A stretch of 64,000 nucleotides of DNA from Rhynchopus sp. YZ270_cl-10 (taxonomy: Eukaryota > Euglenozoa > Diplonemea > Diplonemida > Diplonemidae). Where the stretch lies: contig OZ037835.1 of the NCBI GenBank assembly GCA_964035575.1, forward strand, positions 1,488,001 to 1,552,000, read 5' to 3'. The translations under genes and the position numbers were made by a program. The notes under the pieces were generated by a model that did no database searches, was not told the DNA's origin, and saw nothing but the letters and a program-made list of their open reading frames with translations. This document shows, piece by piece, positions 32,019 to 41,851 of this stretch (the first letter of the stretch is position 1; the number at the start of each line of letters is the position of its first letter).

Positions 32019-33047
32019 AAGGGTATAAATAAAAAACCTCGGTGGGGGTAAAAACCCTCCTTAGAGTTTTGAAAATGCCAAAATCCACCTCAGTTTTTAC
32101 CCCCCATCGGTGTATGTTGTGTTGTACATGAAACAGACCCGTGCACTCCTAGCGAGAAGCGAAACCAGTGTTTTTCTTTATTTTGACTGTCATATCCTGA
32201 AGTCGTTTTCTATTTTTCTAACCCTCTCACTTTATTCAGTGACGGCACTATTTTTGGCAGTTAAAGTCCTCTATTATTTTATTGTACACAAACATACGAA
32301 GCGGTACACGTACGGTTTGTAAGGAAATAATACAAACCGAAATGATTGGGCTGTTTCGGATTGAACACTTGGAATAGTGTGTGTGGGTTCGGAAATAAAT
32401 ACTGTCTCTGTTCTGTCTTCTTCAATGTTCATTAATTCCCTTTCATAGCCCTTGGATTGTGCTCCCCGACTCCAATTCAATCAATACTCACAGAGGGGGG
32501 CCAAAAATGCAATTAGCGTTTCTCGTTTAAAAGAAAAGGGGGATGAGTCCAATGAAAATCACGTCAGTAGAAAAGTTCGAGAATGTAGGTTTTATTATTT
32601 TATCATGTTTCCGTAACTCTTTTTTTTTTTTTGTGTACGGAGCATGGATGGCACCCGTTACCGGGTACCGGGAATACCTGGGAATTGCCTGGGTGTAATT
32701 TTTCATTACTGGGTATTACGCGGTCCAATCGGGGTTTTGTTTGTCATTACTTCGCATTGCCGGGTACTTTCCGCGGCATTGCCGGGTGGAAAAAAAACAA
32801 TTCAGGGAATACCCAGGAATGTATCCAGGATTTTGCAGAACCAGGTAACACCTGATATCACGGTAATGGGTGACATCCAGGAAGGAACGTATCGTCTCCC
32901 GCGTATGGTATGGGTCGCGCAACGATTAAACACAAAAGACGAACGGGTATTGCATCATTTTCAAGGTGCTTGCACATGGCGATGCTTCAGTGCATCGCCA
33001 GTACATTCATTATTCAAGTTTTTTTTTTTGAAAACGTGGTTGTATAT
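32019..33047. other. Spacer, no gene seen
   Basis: AT-rich. The part 32640-32900 holds several CCGGGTA and TACCCAGG-like motifs in both orientations and may be a worn inverted-repeat element. No frame of gene-like composition. Confidence 0.4.
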
Positions 33048-33380
33048 CATGGATGTACAAAGTACTTGATTACTTTTTTTCACTTTTTTTGGTGTACTTC
33101 AAGTACTTGATCGATTTAAAAAAAAAGAAAAAAATATTTTTTTCTTGCTTCAATGTACCGTTTTGCCTATGACACTACTGGGCACAACTAGCACCATACT
33201 CACCTGAGCTGTGCCTATATTAGGCACAATTCCAGTACAGTTTCAGCACAAGTACACACAACTAACCACAACTAACCACAATTACACCACAATTACACAC
33301 AATTACACCGAAATTACGCTGGGGAAAAAAATGGTACACCACCCTACAGGGAAGCATGCCACCACATGTAAGTGACCTCT

Positions 33381-33720
33381 GTACTGTACTGTACTGTACT
33401 GTACTGTACTGTACTGTACTGTACTGTACTGTACTGTACTGTACTGTACTGTACTGTACTGTACTGTACTGTACTGTACTGTACTGTACTGTACTGTACT
33501 GTACTGTACTGTACTGTACTGTACTGTACTGTACTGTACTGTACTGTACTGTACTGTACTGTACTGTACTGTACTGTACTGTACTGTACTGTACTGTACT
33601 GTACTGTACTGTACTGTACTGTACTGTACTGTACTGTACTGTACTGTACTGTACTGTACTGTACTGTACTGTACTGTACTGTACTGTACTGTACTGTACT
33701 GTACTGTACTGTACTGTACT
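33381..33720. repeat. (GTACT)n array, 68 copies
   Basis: A perfect pentamer array. The unit resembles the GTACTT of the host element's own subterminal palindromes, so the array may have expanded from them. Long open frames over it are artefacts. Confidence 0.98.
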
Positions 33721-33735
33721 GAACTCCCAATCCCC

Positions 33736-34025
33736 TGTGTATACTGTGTATACTGTGTATACTGTGTATACTGTGTATACTGTGTATACTGTGTATACTG
33801 TGTATACTGTGTATACTGTGTATACTGTGTATACTGTGTATACTGTGTATACTGTGTATACTGTGTATACTGTGTATACTGTGTATACTGTGTATACTGT
33901 GTATACTGTGTATACTGTGTATACTGTGTATACTGTGTATACTGTGTATACTGTGTATACTGTGTATACTGTGTATACTGTGTATACTGTGTATACTGTG
34001 TATACTGTGTATACTGTGTATACTG
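33736..34025. repeat. (TGTGTATAC)n array, about 32 copies
   Basis: A perfect nonamer array starting 15 bp after the (GTACT)n array. It ends at a piece (34025-34110) related to the hAT-type internal module: GTGTCCATTTCGGCAAATTG, then GACCCCACCAC and GATTCCGGAAATGC. Confidence 0.98.
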
Positions 34026-34686
34026 CGGAATTGACCAACAACGAGAACGTGTCCATTTCGGCAAATTGACCCCACCACTGGCCGGACGGATTCCGGAAAT
34101 GCAAATGCCGGCGTTTAAAAGATTCACCAACGAAAACAGTTTTTTTTTCAACACGTACTGGTAGAAACGCGGGGAATCGGTTATGCAGCCACGCCAAAAA
34201 AAGTGCAATATTAAGAGAAATGTTATCAAAGTCTTGTTGGCCGACCTTCAGCATTATTGGGCACTAAATTTAAGATAAGAGAGCAGGAGAAACATGCAGA
34301 AAACAAAAAAAATCCGTTTTTGCACACTTACACACACGTACCCACAAGTACCAACACTTACGCACACTTACGTACACTTACGCACACGTACACACACTTA
34401 CGCAGAACTGAGCAGAACTGACCAAAACTGAGCACAATCACGCCACAATTACACCACAATTACACCACAATTACAGCACAATTACAGCGGCCCAAAACGG
34501 TACATTCAAGTACTTTTTTTCCTTCAAGTACTTTCACTTTTTTTGTACTTGATTACTTTTTTTGTTGCATCAAGTACTTGAATTGGCAAAAAAAGTAAAA
34601 AAAATGGAAAAGTACTTGAATTTATTCAAGTACTTTTCCATTTTTTTGCCGAATCAAGTACTTTATGCAAAAAAAAAAGTAATCAA

Positions 34687-35382
34687 CAGGGTTTCCGCCA
34701 AGGGGGACCGGGGGGGACCATGGACCCCCCCAATATTTTTCCCAGAAAAATCCGGATTTTTACAGGGGTTTGGGGGGGACCATGGTCCCCCCCAAGAAAA
34801 ATGGGGTTTTGGAGGTTGTAGATGACCCCCCATGGTCATGCGACCCCACCGTGCAGAGCATTTGGCTCGCTGTGCCAGAAGAAGTGGAAGAAAAAGGGGG
34901 TGGTGCAATCTTTTTAAAAAAGGGTAAAAGTAGCGTACCGTGCGCCTGCGGCGCTGTGTTGCTAGCTATGTGATATTGATATACTTCCATCGATACTTCC
35001 GTGCATTGCCCCTTTTTCTAAGGAGGCTTCGGTGCAAGGGACGGGTAGTTATTACATGTTGCCACTGCAGCACTGTAATGACTGTATCACCATACAATAG
35101 AAAAAGCAAACACCATCACCCTCCACTCTCACAGGACCCCTTACCTTGTTAAGCTTCCACCCCCGACCTCCAAACAAACCACCTCTACCAGACACACAGC
35201 TGTGAAGCTTGTCATGGCTGCTATCAAACCTGGTGCACCCTTCGCCTCTCCACTCTGTGGCCTGCAGGGAGGCGCGCGCGAAGCGCGCGACGACCGCTTT
35301 TGCGGGAGAAAAATTTTTTTTGGGGGGTCTTTTTGATGGTCCCCCCCAATTCCTGAAACCCCAAATCCTGGCGGAAACCCTG
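34687..35382. mobile_element. hAT-like MITE, TIR CAGGGTTTCCGCCA
   Basis: The termini are CAGGGTTTCCGCCA and its complement. AATCAA directly precedes and follows it, a six-base match; the 8-bp flanks do not match fully. It carries the shared module GACCCCACCGTGCAGAGC through GTACCGTGCGCCTGCGGCGC (about 34850-34955) and a GCGCGCGAAGCGCGC hairpin near 35275. It is inserted in a CAAGTACTTG-rich end of the 33048-35488 element. Noncoding. Confidence 0.8.
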
Positions 35383-35505
35383 AATCAAGTAAAAAAAAAA
35401 AAAAAAGGGTCAAGTACTTGAAGTATCAAGTACTGGGATTTTTCTACTTTTTTTTACTTTTTGGAAAAAAGTACTTTGTACATCCATGGTATATTTTTTT
35501 TTATA

Positions 35506-37980
35506 CATACTGTGGGTGTTATAACGTTATGTATAACGTTATTTTTGTTATAACGTTATCGAATAACGTTATAACAAAAAATAAAAGTGTTATAACGTTA
35601 TCGATAACGTTATAACACCGTTATAACTGTTATTTTTGTTATTGCGTTATGGTACCCAGGTACCCAGGTACCCAGGTACCCAGGTACCCAGGTACCCAGG
35701 TACCCAGGTACCCAGGTACCCAGGTACCCAGGTACCCAGGTACCCAGGTACCCAGGTACCCAGGTACCCAGGTACCCAGGTACCCAGGTACCCAGGTACC
35801 CAGGTACCCAGGTACCCAGGTACCCAGGTACCCAGGTACCCAGGTACCCAGGTACCCAGGTACCCAGGTACCCAGGTACCCAGGTACCCAGGTACCCAGT
35901 ACACAGTGCCGGTGTACCTGGGTATCTGGGTACCTGGGTACGTGGGCACCTGGACCTGGGTGCCTGTGCCTGGGCACCTGGGTACCATAACGCAATAACA
36001 AAAATAACCCCCAATGACATAACGAAGTATCGCTTGAAAGTACCGTTCAATATACCTTGCTTGGGTGTGCATGAAGTAGCACACAAGCATTGCCAAGGTA
36101 TATCAACCGATAAATCAATCAGATAAACGTTACATCATTGGAAAATTGTTGGCACCGCCCCCCTGTCTTCGTATTTATTACGTCGACAGGCCAAACAGCG
36201 TTGGGCTCAGAAGAAGCAGTGCAAGACACTGGGGATCAACATGAGAACCAACTCCCAACAACACAGGCTACCGAAGTAGCAGGTGGGGTGTTGCGGGTGT
36301 TTGGGGTGAAAGAAAATCGATTTTGGTAAGTTCCAGCAGAAAATTCTTAAGTTTGCACTAGTCGAGAAGGGTTACCACTGCTCACCGAGCGGTGCACCCA
36401 TTTAAGGGTGGAGAAGCGTGACACGCACATACAAGTATGCACGTTACTTCAACAAAGGCTGAATTCTGGTAATTCTAAGGGATGTGAATTACAGCCACCA
36501 CATGGTTGTCATTAGGTTACTACCTTCGTCGTAGACGTATACAAAGGTTTCGCCCCCTTCTCTTTCATGCAAACTTAAGAAAATTCTGAAGTAACTACAA
36601 CCTGGCGTGCGGGTACAGATGCATTGCTTTGTTCTTTCCTCAAAGTCATGTGTGATCTCTCGGGTCTGTACTAAAGTCAGTGTTTAGATAAGCATCCACT
36701 TGACTCGTTCTAACAACCGTTGAAATCGAACAAAACAATACACTGCCCCTTCTCACACCAAGCCGCCATGCTTCAAGAGCATGCCCTGGGCAAAAATTAC
36801 TGTGACAAAAACTGGTTTCTGGGGGAACGCAATATTTTCTTGTGTCTAGTCCTCCGCGAGCAGAGGACAGACTTTCCAGAAGGTTTCCAAAGTCGAATTT
36901 CTTGCACTAGCTATGCTCCCTGGGTTAAATGGCTATAGCAGTGACTGACTAAGAGTTTCATAATAATTAGGGTGGTCTATGGGGGTGGTGTAAAACAAAA
37001 CTAAAATCAATTATGAGTGATTTATTAGAGTATTATTAGAGTTTTGTAGATTATTACAAGCTCTTGGCAAGCTCTTGTGATGGGTCTAGGTCTGGGATTT
37101 TTCTGTGGAAAATGAGTGGAAACTGTGTAATTAAGTATTTGTAATTACACGCTTCCACTCCAGACCTGCAGAACATATCAGGCAGCAAAAATAAAAAATT
37201 CCCAATTTTTTGTGGGGAAAAATTGCTGGGGAAAATATTTGGTCTCAAAATCAGCGAGCCGGGGTATGACCAAAACAACGGAGGTCGTTGGTTCAATGAA
37301 GAAGTGCAAGCGATGACCCATCTGGGACGGAGGAACGCGTCTTTATGTATCCTGCATTACGCGGGTACGTCGACCAAGCTCTCCCGGGGTCCTCCAGACC
37401 CCCCTTGCACTTTTCACCTCCTCCCTCCCCTTCACCTACCACCATCGCTTTAGGGGGGCGTCTTTAGCGGTTACACATTGCACGCCTGTAACAGGATTTT
37501 GTGCTCGTCAATAATTGCGCGTCAATGAAAACTACTAATTGTAAGTTATGTTTTGGAAGAATTTTTAAATAGGAACTTTTTTGAGAGTGGCTATTTTTGG
37601 GACTCATTTTTTCTCGGGACACATTTTTGGTGGATTTTTGGTGTGTAGGAGGTAAAAATATGTAACTTTCGGCCATTTTTGGTATTTTTGTTGGCAAAAT
37701 CTGGCATTTTTGGCATTTTTGTGAAAAAAAATGTTGAAAATAACACTCAAATAACACTCCAATAACACTTTTTTTGTTGGATTTTTTTTAAAATATGGAA
37801 AAAACATGTTTTTGGGGCATTTTTTTTGTTGTAACCCCCCCAAAAAAAATTTTTGGGGGGTTTTGGGCACGTTCCGAACCACTCCTGGCCCTTAGAAGTA
37901 GATAGGAAAAAAAATAACAAAAATAACACTTTTAATAACGTTATTAACGTTATAGATAACGTTATAACACCCACAGTATG
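35506..37980. mobile_element. 2.5-kb TIR element, 6-bp TSD TTTATA
   Basis: The left end CATACTGTGGGTGTTATAAC equals the complement of the right end; TTTATA flanks both sides (35500-35505, 37981-37986). Subterminal zones are packed with ATAACGTTAT palindromes. Near the left is a GGTACCCA array in a giant hairpin (35637-36000). The interior (36000-37700) contains no convincing gene; 36815-36885 repeats a piece of 4290-4365 in reverse, and about 36190-36270 shares a peptide-like stretch with the 31411-32018 element. Confidence 0.9.
35637..36000. repeat. (GGTACCCA)n array closed into an inverted repeat
   Basis: About 31 octamers (35650-35898) are followed by a degenerate inverse run (35910-35990). 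Both edges carry GTTATTGCGTTATGGTACC and its complement. The unit GGTACC is itself a palindrome. Long open frames here are artefacts. Confidence 0.95.
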
Positions 37981-37986
37981 TTTATA

Positions 37987-38520
37987 TCTTGTCAATTCTA
38001 AAAAGATTGGAGGCTGCGGGCAAACAAACCGGATTGAAAAAGACAGAAGCGTGCTTGTTTTATTTTTTTTTTTGAGTACTCAATTAGCAACAACCATTCA
38101 GTTTAGCACATTATTAGTATATTTTTTTTACCTTTTTGTTTTCCGGCTTTGAACGCACAAACAAAAGACCCGATCTTTTTTTTTAAATGAACCCAAGTAG
38201 CAAGCCATGACCCACATGCATGCTGGTTCGCTGTTATTGTGTACGTAATGTTTCAACAACCCATGCCCCCCTTATTTTTGTTAAAGGTGGTCAACTGCTT
38301 ATTGGTTGTATTGCCTAAGGACGTGGCATTTGAGGCGTGTTCATCTTACAATTGTTATTTTTTATACCTACAAGCGTAGCTTAAAGGAGAAATAGTTCCT
38401 CAGATACGGTCGCCAATCACCCCTCAAAACAGGGTAATTATGCAATCAACGAAAAAACCGTTTTTCCTTTTACCTATCAGAGTTACTATTTTTATTTTTA
38501 TTTTATCTTTTTTTTTTATA
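37987..38520. other. Spacer with an R6 repeat fragment
   Basis: Positions 38000-38190 (AAAGATTGGAGGC, AACCGGATTGAAAA, TTTGAGTACTCAATTA, TTTTGTTTTCCGGCTTTGA) recur near 40670-40800, 40900-40975 and 41085-41240. No gene is seen. Confidence 0.6.
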
Positions 38521-38612
38521 CCGGCCGCGTACATATTACGTCGCGTACTCATTAAGTCGGTATGTGCCCTAACCGACTTAATGAGTACGCGACGTAATAT
38601 GTACGCGGCCGG
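38521..38612. repeat. Perfect 41-bp palindrome with 10-base loop
   Basis: The arm 38521-38561 begins CCGGCCGCGTACATATTACG and is exactly complementary to 38572-38612. It sits directly before R4 copy B, at the same point where a MITE abuts copy A. It may be a tiny MITE or a hairpin element. Confidence 0.9.
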
Positions 38613-39840
38613 CATTGAACCTTCGTGTTATTAGCTTGCATCCCATCCCTTCCACCACGGAACCCAAAAACTGTGTGTGCACGAAAAGCACGTATTGTTA
38701 CTAAGTTTTCTATTGTTTGTAGTTTTTGTTTTTGTTTTTTGTTTTTTTTTTTGCATCTCCCCACTTCGCCCCACAAAAGGCTTGTCTTTTAGACAGGTGT
38801 TCTGTGACTGTTGTAGCGGTGCATACCCGAGAAATATACGCCCAGACGCAAACACCAAAAAACATATGGCAAAACCAACAAAAGGAACATACTTCACGCA
38901 AATTTTTCGGGGGGTAAAGAAAATAATCTATACCTTCCGTAGTACAGAGGCTTCGGCCAACATTGAGTACAGACCCTATTAGCCCCCAGTGGGTTCTTGG
39001 GTGATTGCCGACATAACAAAAATATGGACGAAAATTGCGTAAAAAACAATGGAGTGGAATGTGGAGCCCCGTATGTTCCCGTGTTGCGACCGTGTTGGGG
39101 TTCGGTTTTAAAGTCTTTTAAGTCCATATTTGTGGTATTCAAAGTTTACGTATATTCAAGAGGTGTGCAAAGCCATTGCAATCCTTTGCTCGTTATAAAA
39201 AATTGTTGTCACGGACTGTTCCGACAACCTTGTCTTTTGTTTATTTTATTTTTATTTCCTCCCCTCCCCCTTGTCAGCAACAACTCCGGGGGGGTTCGAA
39301 ACCCCCCGCGGGGTGTCAGTGCCTGCGTCCCAGAGGCGTTTGCACTCTAGCTTCACTCTTTTGTGGAGTCAGGCCAACTTATTGCACACAGGAGAGCTGC
39401 CACATCTAGGGGGTGATATGTGCTGGCCTGTAAATGACTTCTCGAGCCCACATTGCACTGTGGTCAGCCCCAAGGGAAGACACCCTTCTTCAGAAGCTCA
39501 GGAAGATAGGTTTACTAACCACCCCTACCCCTCTACACTGTGCCTTGCCGCAAGGCAAGCCACAGTGTGCGCCCTGTTTGCTTTTCACTGCAATACATGG
39601 TATCAGTAGAAAACAGGAGGTGTTTTTGTCTCCCGGCAAACAAACAAATCATGTCAGAAGAAAGAGGTGTTTTAAATAGAATAGTAGAGCTCATCTTCGG
39701 GGTGTCAGCATACAAGGACAAAAATGCTTTGTAGCGAGAAACGATGCAAACGCCTGAGACTTTTTAAAGGAACTATAACAACCCCGTTTTTTTTTTTTTT
39801 TTTTGTTTTTGTTTTGTTTTGTTTTTTGTGCGAGTTATGC
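38613..39840 (+). repeat. R4 dispersed block, copy B (uninterrupted)
   Basis: The reference copy for the interrupted one at 21036-25185. It holds GTCACGGACTGTTCCGACAA, the GGGTTCGAAACCCCCCGCGG segment, GTCAGTGCCTGCGTCCCAGA and a GCAA-loop hairpin at 39536-39567. Short R4 pieces also occur at about 5358-5420, 48505-48560 and 56450-56500. Confidence 0.8.
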
Positions 39841-41851
39841 AATACGTCTGGAAACGAAAGACGCGTTTCTTCGGGTGTCATGAGTCTTACCCGTTTCCCC
39901 TCCTCCTCCCCAACCCCATTGTGCGTCTGCACCCACCGTACTTTAACGAAATAGAATAATGACAAGTTGATATTCGACTTGTATGAGGAATCATTTTTAC
40001 AAAAGGGAGAGGTGGTTTTTTTAGAACCACCCCCCCAAAAAAAAAGTAACTGTTCGTGTTTACCTGAAGTACGGTCAGTTAGAGGGCCTCGCTAGCTACT
40101 ATTCAGATTATTGTACTCCCTTCCTCCCCCTCGTGAGTGTTTTTTATTTTATTTTTTTAATTTTATTTTTTTATAATTTCCCTGAAGCGTATTGACGTGT
40201 GACAAAAGGTGCAAACGACGCGACGTTGCTTTCCTCGCGTAGTTTGGGCTTATCCAAAAGTCGTCATTATATTTCTAAAAAAAATACTTCATTATCTTGC
40301 TTCAGTAGTATTGTTTCTCACAAACCTTCGTTCACTCCCCTGTAGGGTCTCCGGGTTGTGTCTTTTTGTTTTTCAATTTATGCAAGGAAACAGTTTATTT
40401 TTCCCCTCATTTTTGCAAACAATGAATTAAAAAAATATGGGTTGTTGTTGTATTTTATACACTTCCCTAATGCTTTCAAATATTTATTTGAAAGTGTATG
40501 GATTTGTGTTTTTGTTGACCGAACAGGGGGAGGCTCGCTCCTACCCTATCTGGCCTTTGTTTTTTTCATTCACTATTTTCAAGATGGCTCAGCACCAAAC
40601 GCTCCGGGTGCATCTTGTGTCATTTTCCACTATAATATTATGTTTTTTTTTTTTTTTGATAAAACAACTTCAGCGCTGCGGGGCAAACAAAACGGATTGA
40701 AAAAAGAGAAAAGCTTTTCTTGTTTTCTTTGAGTACTCAATTAACAACAATCATACTTCAGTTTTAACACACTTTTTTTTTTTCACCATTTTGTTTTCCG
40801 GCTTTGAGCACAAGGATACACTTCCCTAATGCTTTCAAATTTTATTTGAAAGTATATGAATTTGTTTTTCGGCTTTGAGCACAAACAAAATACCCGATCT
40901 CTTTTTATAAAACAATTTGTTGTCAATGCTAAAAAGATTGGAGGCAGCGTGGACACACAAACCGGATTGAAAAAGACAGTGGAGATTGTACAACTGTGGC
41001 AACACAACTGAGGCAACTACACTACATCCAACAATTTTTCAAAAAGGAGTGGTACACTCTAGGGTGGCTACACTAATACAACCAAGTTTTCAAAAAAGAC
41101 AGAAGCTTTTCTTGTTTTCTTTGAGTACTCAATCAACAACAACCATACTTCGGTTTTAACACATTTTTGTTTCTTCACCTTTTTGTTTTCCAGATTTGAG
41201 CACAAACAAAATGCCCGATCTTTTTTTTTAACAGGGGGGTACTGTCTGTATTTCTTTAGAATCAACAGATTGGCCACGTTAAGATTTTTTTTTCCTATGA
41301 TTTCATGCAATGCTAAAAGGAAGTTGAACCACCGTACCCCAACTCCCTTCCTTTTTTTATACGATTTGCATACCGTTGGAATCATAAGTTATGATTCCAA
41401 TGTCCTCTCTGCCGTCCCTCACCCTGGGGATTTCATTACGCGATGGACTTCAGCCGGCTGGACTCCCGCTTTTCGGGGGTCTGGATTAGCGGGTGTCATT
41501 TCATGGAATCTGAGGAGAATTGTATTTTCTTTTGAAGTTCTGTCTATCTCAAGGAGGTTTGCGGAGCCTCCTTTGGCTGCGGTGAACCAACAGAAACCGC
41601 GAGGTCGTTTTTTTTCCCCCCCTCTTGTTTACATGCTTCTTCACAAAAAATGGGAGGTGGGGTCACTGCTGGCGCATCTGCATGGAAGTGTGCAGCCTTC
41701 GTACTTTCCGTTAATTGACCACCATGTATTATGGGCAATTCATCACAATACAGGCACTACTACCACACCCCTCACATTCCCCAAAACACACCAACACCCC
41801 TTTTTCCAGCTCCCCTCCCCCCTCCTCCTCCCTCCTCCTCTTCCTGCATGA
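39841..41851 (+). other. Repeat mosaic and 5' region of the third receptor gene
   Basis: At 39845-39935 a reversed R3 fragment. At 40456-40500 and 40817-40862 a repeated ACACTTCCCTAATGCTTTCA hairpin block. At 40670-41240 two to three R6 units in tandem. At 40978-41048 the R5 segment (GAGATTGTACAACTGTGGC). From 41370 to 41850 single-copy sequence rises in GC and ends in a long C/T tract just before the start of receptor 3. Confidence 0.5.

Larger units (their letters stand above)
33048..35488. mobile_element. 2.4-kb TIR element, 6-bp TSD GTATAT
   Basis: The left end CATGGATGTACAAAGTACTT equals the complement of the right end. GTATAT flanks both sides (33042-33047, 35489-35494). Both subterminal zones are rich in CAAGTACTTG palindromes (33060-33110, 34505-34675, 35400-35475). 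The interior has two simple arrays, CACAATTACA-like repeats (33240-33310, 34435-34490) and a nested element at 34687-35382. No coding sequence. Confidence 0.9.

Noticed and set aside
33381-33720. CRISPR-like array
   Set aside because: Pure tandem repeats without spacers, in a eukaryotic context.
33262-34254. Long open frames over the GTACT and TGTGTATAC arrays
   Set aside because: Simple-repeat artefacts inside a noncoding mobile element.
35610-36096. Open frames over the GGTACCCA array
   Set aside because: Same artefact; both strands are open.
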